From Mycolicibacterium hodleri (GTDB lineage Bacteria; Actinomycetota; Actinomycetes; Mycobacteriales; Mycobacteriaceae): a stretch of 64,000 bases of DNA. Below are positions 1-10,464 of the stretch, one piece after another. Both the position numbers and the translations under genes were made by a program. The notes beneath the pieces were generated by a model. That model had not been told where the DNA came from, ran no database searches, and saw nothing but the letters and a program-made list of their open reading frames with translations. The stretch covers positions 1-64,000 of the forward strand of contig NZ_RCZG01000002.1 of NCBI RefSeq assembly GCF_006439015.1, read 5' to 3'. Position 1 is the stretch's first letter, and every line of letters begins with the position of its first letter.

Positions 1-297
1 AATTCATGGAACTCTTCACCAATTGGTACAACCACGAACACCGCCACACCGGCATCGGACTCCATACCCCCGCCGACGTGCACTACGGGTTGGCCACCGA
101 CAAAGCCACCAACCGACGCACCGTGCTCACCGACGCCCGCGCCCGACACCCGCACCGCTTCTGCACCACCACGACGCCGAAGATCCTCGATCTACCCGAC
201 ACCGTCTGGATCAACCGACCAGCCCAAGACGCCACCCAGGAGACCGACACGACAGCCGCCTAACACCCTCTGGACTCATCCACCTTGAAAAATTCCG
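1..297 (+). mobile_element. Right end of an IS3-family insertion sequence
   Basis: The left edge of the window holds the 3' end of an IS: the tail of a transposase followed by about 30 bases of non-coding DNA. Immediately to the right, a leftward GAF-domain gene loses homology to its family after about residue 64 (position 298). I infer that the element is inserted in that gene. The outer IS end lies somewhere in 278-297; it cannot be fixed because the other end and the target duplication are outside the window. Confidence 0.7.
3..263 (+). CDS. IS3-family transposase, C-terminal fragment (starts before the window)
   Basis: The frame is open from the left edge and ends at TAA. It begins with the typical end of an rve integrase core (NWYNHEHRHTGIGLHTPADV), as in OrfB of IS3-family elements, and continues with a variable basic tail ending in TDTTAA. 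Only the last 85 or so residues are visible, so the DDE catalytic residues lie outside the window. The ATG at position 6 is internal to the gene. The protein would catalyse excision and insertion of the element; whether the element is intact cannot be judged here. Confidence 0.85.
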   Translation, partial: FMELFTNWYNHEHRHTGIGLHTPADVHYGLATDKATNRRTVLTDARARHPHRFCTTTTPKILDLPDTVWINRPAQDATQETDTTAA

Positions 298-489
298 CTG
301 CTCGCTGCTCGATGCGAATACATGCAGGCCGCCGCTGGGATCACCGAGCAGAATGCCTGCCGCGGTAATCGGCAACAGCGTCATGGTGCTGTCAATGAGC
401 TGTTGCGCCAGTTCGATGACGTCATAGTCTGCGACCAACGTGTCCGCCAAGCCAACGAACGCATTCGCTAGACGCTCATAGCGATCCAT
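298..489 (-). pseudogene. GAF-domain protein truncated by the IS
   Basis: Starting at ATG 487-489, the first 64 residues look like the N-terminus of a mycobacterial GAF-ANTAR sensor (YERLANAFVGLADTLV, then GILLGD and HVFASSSEQ). The family normally continues after SSEQ with a hydrophobic segment and the rest of GAF. Here the frame runs into IS DNA and stops near 211 with unrelated residues. The missing part would include most of GAF and any ANTAR output domain, so the gene is probably inactive. It lies 57 bases downstream of another GAF-ANTAR gene on the same strand and was probably its operon partner. Confidence 0.65.
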
Positions 490-546
490 CGCAATCCCTT
501 CCCTCTACTGAGATTTTCCCACGGGATGCCGTGGGATCGATCACCT

Positions 547-1311
547 TCATGACTCTCTCAATGGCTGTGCCACCTCGTCCGGATCTCCGTCCGGATTGGT
601 ATCGAAACGCAGTCGGCGGTACACGACGGCGTTCGCGACGTCGCTGAGCATCCGCCCTTGCGCATATGCGAACCCCTGCATGCGGACGTAGGCCTCGTGG
701 GCAGTGACGCCGAGCTGAGCCACGATCATTCCGGTCGCCTGATGAACTTCCCTGGTGCTCAGCGGTTGGTCCCACCACGGCCCCAGCGATTCGGTGATCT
801 GCCCGTCCCGCCCCACGGTCAGCAGGACGGCGGTCACCAGATCGGCCACCGCGAGAGCGTCGGCGAAGTCCTTGGCGCTCAAGGCCCCCGGGCTGTCGCG
901 GTAGAGGTCCAGCACGCCCACCCGAATGGCACCGACCTCCAACGGCAGCGAATCCACCGCGTACACCCCGCACTTCACGGCGTCGGCTGCGAAGGTCGGC
1001 CAGCGCCCGTGCGGATCGGCGAGATCGGACTCGACCATAGGTGTGCCGGCGGCGATTGACTCCACCCCCGGACCTTCGCCGAGGGTGATCTGGGTCCACT
1101 CGACCTGTTCTGCGATGCCGTCGCTGGCGCAGAGCACCTCGAGGCCTGCGCCGTCTACGTGTACCGCAATGGCGGCCCGCTGCACGGGAAGCGCCTCCAC
1201 GCATGCCTTGCACAGCAGTGCGGGCGCCTTCTGCTCGGACTCGAGCCGACTGACCGCGGCGAGGAACCGGGCTCGTGCACCCTGCGGAGTGGCATCGATG
1301 ATGAACCCCAC
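547..1311 (-). CDS. GAF and ANTAR domain-containing regulator
   Basis: This is a 254-residue protein. Residues about 20-165 form a GAF domain (VQRAAIAVHVDG, LGEGPGVESI, DSLPLEVGAIRVGVLDLYRD). Residues about 185-240 form an ANTAR RNA-binding domain (STREVHQATGMIVAQLGVTAHEAYVRM). ANTAR proteins are known to act as antiterminators by binding paired hairpins in leader RNAs; the GAF ligand is unknown. The GTG start at 1309-1311 is supported by a strong upstream Shine-Dalgarno (GAGGTGAGGAG). It is first in an apparent two-gene operon whose second member is broken by the IS. Confidence 0.85.
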   Translation of the reverse strand: MGFIIDATPQGARARFLAAVSRLESEQKAPALLCKACVEALPVQRAAIAVHVDGAGLEVLCASDGIAEQVEWTQITLGEGPGVESIAAGTPMVESDLADPHGRWPTFAADAVKCGVYAVDSLPLEVGAIRVGVLDLYRDSPGALSAKDFADALAVADLVTAVLLTVGRDGQITESLGPWWDQPLSTREVHQATGMIVAQLGVTAHEAYVRMQGFAYAQGRMLSDVANAVVYRRLRFDTNPDGDPDEVAQPLRES

Positions 1312-1409
1312 CTCCTCACCTCTTCGGGTGAGTTGTCTCGCTCATCGCGGACATGCGCACCATTGATGACACTACGGTGAACCGGGGCCCGGGGACACCA
1401 CGTGATCAC

Positions 1410-1415
1410 TAGAGT
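1410..1415 (+). promoter_or_regulatory. -10 element TAGAGT of the oxidoreductase gene, predicted leaderless
   Basis: TAGAGT fits the mycobacterial TANNNT consensus. It ends 6 bases before ATG 1422, which would put the transcription start on the start codon. This favours ATG 1422 over the adjacent GTG 1419. Confidence 0.5.
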
Positions 1416-1421
1416 TAGGTG

Positions 1422-2411
1422 ATGCGCTTCGGACTCTTCATCCCGCAGGGGTGGCGACTCGACCTGGTGGACATCCCCGCGGGAAGACAATGGGAGGTGA
1501 TGCGCGACCTCGCCGCTTACGCAGATGGCGGGGCGTGGGATTCGCTCTGGGTCTACGACCACTTCCACACCGTGCCGGTGCCCACCGACGAGGCGACGCA
1601 CGAGGCGTGGTCGTTGATGTCGGCCTTTGCGGCGACGACGACGCGCATCAAACTCGGCCAGATGTGCACGGCGATGAGCTACCGCAACCCGGTGTATCTC
1701 GCGAAGGTGGCAGCCACCGTGGACATCATCTCCGGCGGCCGGGTGCAGATGGGCATCGGCGGCGGCTGGTACGAACACGAATGGCGCGCCTATGGATACG
1801 GTTTTCCGTCGGCCGGGGTGCGACTGGCCCGCCTCGACGAGGGCGTGCAGATCATGCGCGATGCCTGGCGGGACGGCCGAGTGAGCTTCGACGGCAAGCA
1901 CTACCAGGTGGACGGCGCAATCGTTGCACCGAAGCCCCTGCAAGAGAACGGTATTCCGTTCTGGATCGCCGGCGGTGGAGAGAAGGTGACCCTGAAGATT
2001 GCCGCCAAGTACGCGCAGTACACCAACTTCACTTCCGAACCCGACGGCTTCGTGCACAAGTCGCGGGTGCTCGAGGAACACTGCGCCGCGGTCGGCACCG
2101 ACTACGGAGCCATCGTGCGGTCGGCGAACTTCAATGCGGTCGTCGGATCCTCGGAGGCCGAGGTATCGGAACGCATCGAGCGGATTCGGGTGCGACAGAA
2201 CACCAAGGCGAACCCGGAGGCGGTGCGGGCCATGCTGGCGAACGCCACCTCGCCGGACTCGGCCAGTGGCACGCCCGAGCAGATCGTCGAAAGGTTGACT
2301 CGGATGCGCGATCTGGGCTGCGAGTACGCCATCATGTACTTCCCCGAGGCGGCCTACGACCGCTCGGGCATCGAGTTGTTCGAGCGGGAGGTCATCCCCG
2401 CGTTGAGCTAA
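1422..2411 (+). CDS. LLM-class F420-dependent oxidoreductase
   Basis: This 329-residue luciferase-like monooxygenase (TIM barrel) has the typical N-terminal strand (RFGLFIPQG) and the family segments SLWVYDHF, LGQMCTAMSYRNPVYLAK and GGRVQMGIGGGWYEHEW. In actinobacteria this subfamily normally uses coenzyme F420; the substrate cannot be predicted. A -10 hexamer 6 bases upstream supports ATG 1422; GTG 1419 is in frame directly before it. It is transcribed alone and converges with a VOC-family gene, overlapping it by four bases (CTAA, both stops). Confidence 0.85.
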   Translation: MRFGLFIPQGWRLDLVDIPAGRQWEVMRDLAAYADGGAWDSLWVYDHFHTVPVPTDEATHEAWSLMSAFAATTTRIKLGQMCTAMSYRNPVYLAKVAATVDIISGGRVQMGIGGGWYEHEWRAYGYGFPSAGVRLARLDEGVQIMRDAWRDGRVSFDGKHYQVDGAIVAPKPLQENGIPFWIAGGGEKVTLKIAAKYAQYTNFTSEPDGFVHKSRVLEEHCAAVGTDYGAIVRSANFNAVVGSSEAEVSERIERIRVRQNTKANPEAVRAMLANATSPDSASGTPEQIVERLTRMRDLGCEYAIMYFPEAAYDRSGIELFEREVIPALS

Positions 2412-2755
2412 CGATGGCTCAGCACGTTGACCACGTTGCCCGAGGGGTCCTCGAAGAAGAATCGCCGCACGCCCCATTCCTCGTCGGTCAACGGGTGAAC
2501 GATCCGCAGTCCCGCAGAAACCGCCGCCGTGTGTGCGTGGTCGACGTCATCGACCTCCACCGAGACGTCCGGGTTGATCGGTGCGGTCAAATCCCTTGTC
2601 ATCAAGCTGATCTGGTGGCCGCGGTCGGCGTCCGCGAGTGTCAGGATCCAGCCGTGATTCATCACCTCGGCCAGGCCCAGTGTCTCGACGTAGGCGTGGC
2701 GCGCACCGTCCAGATCGGCGACGGTGAGGTTCGGCACCACCCGTCGCACCCTCAT
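2408..2755 (-). CDS. VOC (glyoxalase-like) family protein
   Basis: A 115-residue single-domain protein with the beta-alpha-beta-beta-beta VOC pattern: it starts VVPNLTVADLDGARHAY, has the central ISLM strand, and ends WGVRRFFFEDPSGNVVNVL. This matches the glyoxalase/bleomycin-resistance superfamily, in which metal-binding H/E residues vary and function cannot be assigned by fold alone. Its ATG overlaps the xpb stop codon (ATGA, 2752-2755), so it is probably translationally coupled to the helicase. A DNA-repair role is not implied by sequence. Confidence 0.8.
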   Translation of the reverse strand: MRVRRVVPNLTVADLDGARHAYVETLGLAEVMNHGWILTLADADRGHQISLMTRDLTAPINPDVSVEVDDVDHAHTAAVSAGLRIVHPLTDEEWGVRRFFFEDPSGNVVNVLSHR

Positions 2756-4401
2756 ATGGCCGGCCCCAGTAGGTCGTCGGCGTCCTTGATGACGTACCCG
2801 TAGCCCTGCTCGGCGAGGAACCGCTGCCGGTGCGCGGCGTACTCGGCATCCAGGCTGTCGCGCGACACCACCGAGTAGAAGATCGCGCCGCCGCCGTCGG
2901 CCTTGGGGCGAAGGAGCCGCCCCAGTCGCTGCGCCTCTTCCTGTCGTGAGCCGAACGTGCCCGAAACCTGCACCGCCACACTGGCTTCCGGGAGGTCAAT
3001 GGAGAAGTTGGCGACCTTGGACACCACCAACGTCTGGATCTCACCCGTCCGAAACGCCTGGAACAACGTCTCGCGCTCCGCGGTCTTCGTCGATCCTTGA
3101 ATCACGGGTGCGTCGAGTTCGCGCCCCAGTTCGTCCAACTGGTCGAGGTAGGCGCCGATCACCAGGGTCGGCTCGCCGGGGTGGCGGGCCAGGATCGACT
3201 TCACGACCGCCACCTTGGTGTGCGCCGTCGAACACAGCTTGTAGCGTTCCTCGGGCTCCGCCGTCGCGTAGATCATGCGCTCGTTCTCGGTCATCGTGAC
3301 GCGCACCTCGATGCACTCGGCCGGGGCGATCCAGCCCTGCGCCTCGATGTCCTTCCACGGCGCGTCGTAGCGCTTGGGTCCGATGAGGCTGAACACGTCA
3401 CCTTCGCGGCCATCCTCACGGATCAGGGTCGCCGTCAGCCCGAGCCTCCGGCGGGATTGCAGATCGGCCGTCATCCGGAACACGGGGGCGGGCAGCAGAT
3501 GTACCTCGTCGTAGATGATCAGGCCCCAGTCGCGGCTGTCGAACAACTCCAGATGCTTGTATTCGCCCTTGGTCCGACGCGTGATCACCTGATAGGTCGC
3601 AATGGTGACCGGGCGGACCTCCTTGCGCTCGCCGGAGTACTCGCCGATCTCCTCTTCGGTGAGTGACGTGCGGGCGATCAGCTCGCGCTTCCACTGCCTG
3701 CCCGCCACGGTGTTGGTGACCAGGATCAGCGTCGTCGCGCCGGCCCTGGCCATCGCGGCCGCTCCCACGATGGTCTTGCCTGCCCCGCAGGGCAGGACGA
3801 CGACGCCCGAGCCGCCAGCCCAGAACGAGTCGGCCGCCATCTCCTGGTAGTCGCGGAGCTCCCAACCGTCCTGCGCCAGCTCGATGGGGTGCGCCTCGCC
3901 GTCGACGTAGCCGGCCAGATCCTCGGCGGGCCATCCGATCTTGAGCAGCATCTGCTTGATGTGCCCGCGCTCGCTGGCGTGCACGATGATCGTGTCGTCG
4001 TCGATGCGGGCGCCTAGCATCGGCGCGATCTTCTTGTTTCGCAGGATCTCCTCGAGCACCGCGCGGTCCAGGCTCACCAACACCAGGCCGTGCACCGGGC
4101 TCTTCACCAACTGCAGGCGGCCGTAGCGAGCCATCGTGTCGACGATGTCGACCAGCAGCGGCTGAGGAACCGAGTAGCGCGAGAACGATACGAGCGCATC
4201 CACCACCTGCTCGGCGTCATGGCCCGCCGCGCGGGCATTCCACAGCGCCAACGGCGTGATGCGATAGGTGTGAATGTGCTCTGGGGCACGCTCCAACTCG
4301 GCGAACGGCGCGATCGCCGCTCGGGCCGCGCCCGCCAGCTCGTGGTCGACCTCGAGCAGCACCGTCTTGTCGGACTGCACGATCAGGGGGCCGTCCGTCA
4401 T
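2752..4401 (-). CDS. xpb: XPB-type DNA helicase (Rv0861c/ercc3-like)
   Basis: A 549-residue superfamily 2 helicase. The N-terminal ~180 residues contain the XPB damage-recognition-like region, followed by Walker A CGAGKT (205-210), the DEVH box (298-301), motif III GLTATL, the RED motif directly after it (IREDGRE), and motif VI QRLGRLLR near the C-terminus. Bacterial XPB homologues unwind DNA 3'-5' with ATP and are assumed to act in repair. It sits 49 bases downstream of the Rv0862c-like helicase-associated gene and overlaps the VOC gene by four bases, forming a three-gene leftward operon. All core motifs are present. Confidence 0.95.
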   Translation of the reverse strand: MTDGPLIVQSDKTVLLEVDHELAGAARAAIAPFAELERAPEHIHTYRITPLALWNARAAGHDAEQVVDALVSFSRYSVPQPLLVDIVDTMARYGRLQLVKSPVHGLVLVSLDRAVLEEILRNKKIAPMLGARIDDDTIIVHASERGHIKQMLLKIGWPAEDLAGYVDGEAHPIELAQDGWELRDYQEMAADSFWAGGSGVVVLPCGAGKTIVGAAAMARAGATTLILVTNTVAGRQWKRELIARTSLTEEEIGEYSGERKEVRPVTIATYQVITRRTKGEYKHLELFDSRDWGLIIYDEVHLLPAPVFRMTADLQSRRRLGLTATLIREDGREGDVFSLIGPKRYDAPWKDIEAQGWIAPAECIEVRVTMTENERMIYATAEPEERYKLCSTAHTKVAVVKSILARHPGEPTLVIGAYLDQLDELGRELDAPVIQGSTKTAERETLFQAFRTGEIQTLVVSKVANFSIDLPEASVAVQVSGTFGSRQEEAQRLGRLLRPKADGGGAIFYSVVSRDSLDAEYAAHRQRFLAEQGYGYVIKDADDLLGPAI

Positions 4402-4450
4402 GTCTGGGCTCTCACTCGGTTCGCATCTCGCTGCTCGGTCATTTCATCCA

Positions 4451-6706
4451 TTATCCCTGGTCCGCCGACACGACCGACGTCACGCGGTGGATGGCGAAGT
4501 CCCGTACCCGTCCGGCGGCCGGATCGTAGGCGGTGAGCTGGCCGCCGCGGACGTTGATCGGTGCGACGACGCGTTGAGTCGCAACGCCGGCCGGGTCGAC
4601 GTAGCCGATGACCACCGACTCCTGGCGGTGGGCTGCGCCGTGCAACTGCGCCATCGCCTCCGAGGGATCGAGCCGGGTTCCGTCGTTGGGGGTGGCCGCC
4701 ACCTTGCGCATCACGGCGACGATCGCGCCGAGGGTGGCGGGCGTCGGTCCCTGTGGCGGCCGGTAACCCCGGCGACGACCAGGGGTGGGCACCCGTGCAC
4801 CGCGGGTCCGGATGTCGACGATCGCCCCCGACGAGTCTTCGGCGGCAGGTGCGAACCCCGCGGCCCGCAACGCGGCGAGCACGTCGTTGATGGGCGACAT
4901 CGACACGGCAACGGTCGGCGCCAGCGCCCGCACATCGAGCTTCTCGAGCGCCGGTGCCGCGATCGCCTGCGTCAGCAGCGCGGGATCCTCGCACCGGACG
5001 AACGATGCCGCCATGCCGACTCGCAGCTGGCCGTGGCGCCGCGCGACGTCGTCGATCAGATACGTCAAACCCTGCGGTACAGGCGTTTTCGAGTGCCGAG
5101 TGAATAGCGTGTGCAGTTCGCTCGGGCTGAGGCCCGTGTCGAGGGCTCGTCGGATCGACTGCTCACTGATCCGGTACACCATCGCTGCGCCAGCTGACTC
5201 AACCGTCGCAACGACCGAAAGCTGTTCGGCCAGTGTGCGATCCAGCGGACCCGGCACCACCACGGTCAGATCGGCCTGCAACAGGAAGTGGTCGATCGGC
5301 GCGGGCAGTACCCGGTTCATCGCCGCGACGACGGCCTCCTCCGGCTCGGCCGCGAGTAGCCGAAGGCCCGGGGTGGCGATAGCGCCTCGACCGATCACAC
5401 CCACCGCATGTGCCTCGGCAAGTAGATCGGCGACCGGTTTGAGCTGCAGTCGCGCTGCCCAGCGCGGTCGTCGCCACGTCATCGCACCAGATGCCCCTGC
5501 GGCATCCATGCCGGTGCCGGGCGGCAGGTCGGCGAGGGTGGACAGCAGCAGTCGGCGGTCCAGTGGCGCCGCCGTCGAATACAGCGAGTCCGATAGTGCT
5601 GCATAGGGTTTGCCGTCGGGGCCGCGCTCCCCGATGAGGCCCGGCCTGGCGGGCAGGTCCAACCAGGCCGATGCGATCAGGTGCCAGCGCGCTGCGGTGG
5701 GTGATTCGATGAACCGATCAGCGGCCAGCGTCGGCGCCCAGTAGGAGCCGGCCCCATCGAGCGGATTGGGTTCGGGGATGCCCGCTGCGATCAACCCGGC
5801 CGCCGAAGCCACCTCCAGGATGAGTCCGAGCCGTTCATCGTCGATACCGATACTCTTGATCAGGCGTTTCATTTCGCGGATTCCGAGGCCGCCGCTGCGG
5901 AGTTCGGGAATCGGCGAGCCGGAGACGGTTTCGAGGACCAGGTCGACTTCGCGAAGTAAATCCATCGCCGAGCCGGCCGCGGCGGCGTCGATGTCGGAAA
6001 CAGATGTCGTGGCCGCCGCAGGATCGGGTGGAGTGAGCCCGACGGGGCCGGGCGACTCACCCCGCAGCACCTGCCCGACGAGGCGCGGCAGAATCACCGT
6101 GTCCTCGTCGACGCGACGCAACAGGCTCGCCGCCAGCAGTCGTTGCACCGGCCTGTCGGGAGGCGTGCCCGTCGCTGCGTCGCGGGTACGTCCGATCGGT
6201 GACCCGTCGAGAAGCCGCTCCAGTAATTCGCGCTGAGGCGCGTCCACCCCGTCCAACAGATCGACGATGCGATCGGGATCCAAGCCGTCGGCCTCGAGCG
6301 TCACCTGACCGGGATGCCAGGGCAGGCCCGCCGCCGACTCCGGCGCCACCCGCACCGCCGCATTCCCCCAGACGAGGCCGCGGGCCCTCAGGTGGTCGAG
6401 GGCCCCGTCGACGTCGGCCCGGGTCGCCCGATCGCCGAGAAGTGCGAAGAGTTCGGCCGACGGCACGCCGCCGCCATCCGCGCCGAGCACCAGCAACGCA
6501 TCCAGAACCACCAGGTCAAGAAAGTCGAGCCCGTCCATCGCGGCCTTGACCGATTGGCGAGATTGCGCCCTGGCGGCCAGCGCCGAAACCGAGCCCGGCG
6601 GTGGTTGCGCCAAATCGGGTCGTAGCTCCAGCAGGCGGACGAGCTGATCGTCGGTCAGCTCGGCCAGCCAGGCGCCCAACGGCACTACGGGAGCTGATTC
6701 GGACAT
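4451..6706 (-). CDS. Helicase-associated protein, Rv0862c-like
   Basis: A 751-residue protein resembling the mycobacterial conserved gene always found beside xpb (annotated as helicase C-terminal or XPB/Ssl2-like domain protein). No Walker motifs are visible. The N-terminus (LGAWLAELTDDQLVRLLELRPDL) resembles a winged-helix or helicase-accessory segment, and the C-terminus has a WYL-like stretch (VVIGYVDPAGVATQRVVAPI and DFAIHRVTSV). ATG 6704-6706 (MSESAPVV) was chosen because the in-frame region before it lacks coding character. Its job is unknown; the conserved pairing suggests it partners the helicase. Confidence 0.8.
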   Translation of the reverse strand: MSESAPVVPLGAWLAELTDDQLVRLLELRPDLAQPPPGSVSALAARAQSRQSVKAAMDGLDFLDLVVLDALLVLGADGGGVPSAELFALLGDRATRADVDGALDHLRARGLVWGNAAVRVAPESAAGLPWHPGQVTLEADGLDPDRIVDLLDGVDAPQRELLERLLDGSPIGRTRDAATGTPPDRPVQRLLAASLLRRVDEDTVILPRLVGQVLRGESPGPVGLTPPDPAAATTSVSDIDAAAAGSAMDLLREVDLVLETVSGSPIPELRSGGLGIREMKRLIKSIGIDDERLGLILEVASAAGLIAAGIPEPNPLDGAGSYWAPTLAADRFIESPTAARWHLIASAWLDLPARPGLIGERGPDGKPYAALSDSLYSTAAPLDRRLLLSTLADLPPGTGMDAAGASGAMTWRRPRWAARLQLKPVADLLAEAHAVGVIGRGAIATPGLRLLAAEPEEAVVAAMNRVLPAPIDHFLLQADLTVVVPGPLDRTLAEQLSVVATVESAGAAMVYRISEQSIRRALDTGLSPSELHTLFTRHSKTPVPQGLTYLIDDVARRHGQLRVGMAASFVRCEDPALLTQAIAAPALEKLDVRALAPTVAVSMSPINDVLAALRAAGFAPAAEDSSGAIVDIRTRGARVPTPGRRRGYRPPQGPTPATLGAIVAVMRKVAATPNDGTRLDPSEAMAQLHGAAHRQESVVIGYVDPAGVATQRVVAPINVRGGQLTAYDPAAGRVRDFAIHRVTSVVSADQG

Positions 6707-6765
6707 TGGGTACCAGCCTAAGCCAGGTCCCTGAATCCGACCCGTGCCCGCCGTCACACCCCCCG

Positions 6766-6780
6766 GTCGCTTCGCTCCTG
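6766..6780 (+). repeat. Solitary copy of a GTCGCTTCGCTC motif
   Basis: GTCGCTTCGCTCCTG in the intergenic region between two divergent genes shares its 12-base core with the tandem 32-bp repeat at 20969-21109. This suggests a dispersed element; its function is unknown. Confidence 0.4.
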
Positions 6781-6817
6781 CCCGCCGCTCTCGCCAGCGC
6801 ACGCCACGCCTGCCACA

Positions 6818-7018
6818 ATGTCAGGCGTGGCTGACAAGAAACCGCAGAAGAACCACTACGTCGACAACGGCTGGCCCGCTAGCGACGATGACGATCACGC
6901 GGTCAGCGAGCTTGCCGCTGACCGCACCGGCGCGTTGTCCCCGTTCGGCGACCTGACATTTCCGCTACCTGCCGAGGACCTGCCCTACACGCACCCGGTC
7001 ACCGTCATCAACAAGTAG
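6818..7018 (+). CDS. Small conserved hypothetical protein (Rv0863-like)
   Basis: This encodes 66 acidic residues ([50 protein letters not shown]) with no recognisable domain. It is positioned like Rv0863, between the helicase operon and moaC2, and ends two bases before the moaC GTG, so it is probably co-transcribed with the cofactor genes. The start could be ATG 6818 or GTG 6827; neither has a convincing ribosome-binding site. I recognise the context, not the function. Confidence 0.65.
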   Translation: MSGVADKKPQKNHYVDNGWPASDDDDHAVSELAADRTGALSPFGDLTFPLPAEDLPYTHPVTVINK

Positions 7019-7020
7019 TC

Positions 7021-7503
7021 GTGACGGCTCGCCCGGATCGACTGTCGCACCTGGACGAATCGGGCGCGGCGCACATGGTCGACGTGACCGCCAAGGACGC
7101 CACCAGGCGGACCGCCGTCGCAACGGGACTTCTACGGACCCGCGCCGACGTCGTGGAACTGATCGCGACGGGCGGCCTGCCCAAGGGCGATGCGCTTGCC
7201 ACTGCCCGAGTGGCAGGAATTCTCGCCGCCAAGCGCACCAGTGATCTCATCCCGCTGTGTCACCAGCTGGCCTTGACGGGCGTCGAGGTCGAATTCTCCA
7301 TTGGCGCAACGGATGTCACGATTATTGCGACCGTCCGGACGACCGACCGAACAGGTGTCGAGATGGAGGCGCTGACCGCCGTCAGCGTCGCCGCCCTGAC
7401 GCTCTACGACATGCTGAAGGCCGTCGACCCGGCTGCGACCATCGATGGCATCGCGGTGCTTCGCAAGGACGGCGGCAAGACCGGGACGTGGCAACCATCG
7501 TGA
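7021..7503 (+). CDS. moaC2: Cyclic pyranopterin monophosphate synthase MoaC
   Basis: A 160-residue MoaC, which converts the MoaA product to cPMP in molybdenum cofactor synthesis. Family signatures are KGDALATARVAGILAAKRT, SDLIPLCHQLAL, and TGVEMEALTAVSVAALTLYDMLK with the catalytic pair D130/K133. The GTG start lies two bases after the preceding stop. The downstream mog gene starts within the TGATG overlap, so moaC, mog and moaE form a tightly coupled operon. Confidence 0.95.
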   Translation: MTARPDRLSHLDESGAAHMVDVTAKDATRRTAVATGLLRTRADVVELIATGGLPKGDALATARVAGILAAKRTSDLIPLCHQLALTGVEVEFSIGATDVTIIATVRTTDRTGVEMEALTAVSVAALTLYDMLKAVDPAATIDGIAVLRKDGGKTGTWQPS

Positions 7504-7979
7504 TGCGATCGGCCAGGGTGATCATCGCATCCACCCGCGCGGCCAACGGCGTCTACGAGGACCGCACCGGCCCGGTCATCTCGAGCTGGCTGCTCGACCG
7601 CGGTTACGAGGTGACTGCGCCCGACGTGGTGGCCGACGGCGTCGCCGTAGGCCGTGCCCTCCAGAAGGCACTCGATGAGGAAGTCGACCTGATCCTGACC
7701 TCAGGAGGCACCGGGATCTCGCCGACGGACGGGACCGCCGACGCGACCGCCAGCATCGTGGACTATCAGATCCCCGGCCTGGCCGACGCCATCCGCCGGT
7801 CGGGATTGCCGCACGTGCCCGCGTCGGTGCTGTCGCGCGGAGTGTGCGGTGTCCGCGACGGCACGCTGATCATCAACCTGCCGGGATCACCCGGCGGCGT
7901 CAAGGACGGCCTCGGCGTGCTGGCCGACGTGCTGGAGCATGCCCTCGATCAACTCAGTGGAGGAGACCACAGCCCGTGA
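7503..7979 (+). CDS. mog: Molybdopterin adenylyltransferase-type protein Mog
   Basis: A 158-residue MogA/MoaB-fold protein. It has the MPT-binding signature [14 protein letters not shown] and [19 protein letters not shown]. These proteins adenylylate molybdopterin before metal insertion. ATG 7503 overlaps the moaC stop; an in-frame GTG at 7500 is an alternative. The stop overlaps the moaE GTG (GTGA, 7976-7979), indicating translational coupling. Confidence 0.93.
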   Translation: MRSARVIIASTRAANGVYEDRTGPVISSWLLDRGYEVTAPDVVADGVAVGRALQKALDEEVDLILTSGGTGISPTDGTADATASIVDYQIPGLADAIRRSGLPHVPASVLSRGVCGVRDGTLIINLPGSPGGVKDGLGVLADVLEHALDQLSGGDHSP

Positions 7980-8404
7980 GCGCGATCGTTCTGCGTGCCG
8001 AATTGAGCGAGCAGGTGCTGGAGCTCGCCGAGCACGAGGCGCTGGTCCAACACCGCGCGGCAGGTGCCGTCGTCGGCTTCGTCGGCGCGGTCCGCGACCA
8101 CGACGGTGGCCGCTCGGTCACGCGCCTCGAATACTCGGCGCACCCCACGGCGCAGCAGATACTCGCCGACGTGGCGGCGGAGATTGCCCGGGACTGCCAA
8201 GGGGTGCGCGCGCTCGCCGTGAGTCACCGCATCGGCACCTTGAACATCGGCGATGCCGCCCTGGTTGCGGCCGTCGCCGCCGATCATCGCAGGGCAGCCT
8301 TCGACACGTGTGCACTACTCGTGGACACGGTCAAGGCGCGCCTGCCCGTATGGAAGCACCAGATCTTCGTCGATGGATCCGACGAGTGGGTGGGCTCGGC
8401 CTAG
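7976..8404 (+). CDS. moaE2: Molybdopterin synthase catalytic subunit MoaE
   Basis: A 142-residue MoaE, the large subunit of molybdopterin synthase, which takes sulfur from the MoaD thiocarboxylate to make MPT from cPMP. Visible motifs are [33 protein letters not shown] and the active-site lysine region [12 protein letters not shown]. The GTG start overlaps the mog stop. Its partner MoaD is encoded about 2 kb away on the other strand, across rpfA. The stop codon abuts the rpfA stop (CTAGCTAG), so the two genes converge with no space for a separate terminator. Confidence 0.95.
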   Translation: MSAIVLRAELSEQVLELAEHEALVQHRAAGAVVGFVGAVRDHDGGRSVTRLEYSAHPTAQQILADVAAEIARDCQGVRALAVSHRIGTLNIGDAALVAAVAADHRRAAFDTCALLVDTVKARLPVWKHQIFVDGSDEWVGSA

Positions 8405-9960
<1,556 letters not shown>

Positions 9961-10194
9961 CATGTCCAACGGATGGAGCTCGGCGTAACTGGGCATGGCG
10001 GGCCACTGATTAGGGTCGAGTGGCTTGGAATAGGACCGTAACGGGTACATCGCCGGACGTCACCTTCAGCAGGTGCGGGCGTTTCTCCGCCCAGCAAATC
10101 TTGAGAGAACATTAAAAGGGCAGCAAGGCGTGATGTTTACCCAGGCAATCTCAAGGCCGAGCGGCGCGTGTGACACTTTGTGACCGTTTCGTGA

Positions 10195-10210
10195 TGTGAC
10201 GCATATCACG
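10195..10210 (-). promoter_or_regulatory. CRP-like binding site upstream of rpfA
   Basis: TGTGACGCATATCACG matches the mycobacterial CRP consensus TGTGA-N6-TCACA at all but the last position. It lies between the moaD stop and the rpfA leader. CRP (Rv3676) control of rpfA is known in M. tuberculosis, which supports the assignment. Three further GTGA/TCAC half-site-like words lie within 40 bases. Confidence 0.65.
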
Positions 10211-10211
10211 C

Positions 10212-10463
10212 TCATCCGCCCGCGAACGGCGGTAACACATCAACGGTTTGGTTTGTCTCCAACGCCTTTCGAACGTCGCGCACCGCGATCCCGTCGCACA
10301 GGTACGAGCACCGATCGAGGACGGAGGACAGCTTCTCGCCCCGCGTTCTCAGGGTGTGGAGAAGATCGGCGACCGTCGCTCCCGGCGCCACGGATACGGT
10401 CTCGCCGTCGACCCCCGCGGCCGCCCGTGCCGCGGCGAAGTACCGCACGGTGACGTCGATCAT
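10212..10463 (-). CDS. moaD2: Molybdopterin synthase sulfur-carrier subunit MoaD
   Basis: An 83-residue ubiquitin-fold protein beginning DVTVRYFAAARAAAG and ending PPFAGG. The C-terminal Gly-Gly is the site of adenylylation and thiocarboxylation, so the protein donates sulfur to MoaE. It starts one base after the moaA stop codon, so moaA and moaD are co-transcribed. Length and terminus are normal for the family. Confidence 0.93.
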   Translation of the reverse strand: MIDVTVRYFAAARAAAGVDGETVSVAPGATVADLLHTLRTRGEKLSSVLDRCSYLCDGIAVRDVRKALETNQTVDVLPPFAGG

Positions 10464-10464
10464 C

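Noticed and set aside
6590..6706. Start of the Rv0862c-like protein at an upstream codon near 6802
   Set aside because: The 32 extra residues (Arg/Gly-rich) are not protein-like for this family and would overlap the divergent promoter region; ATG 6706 is preferred.
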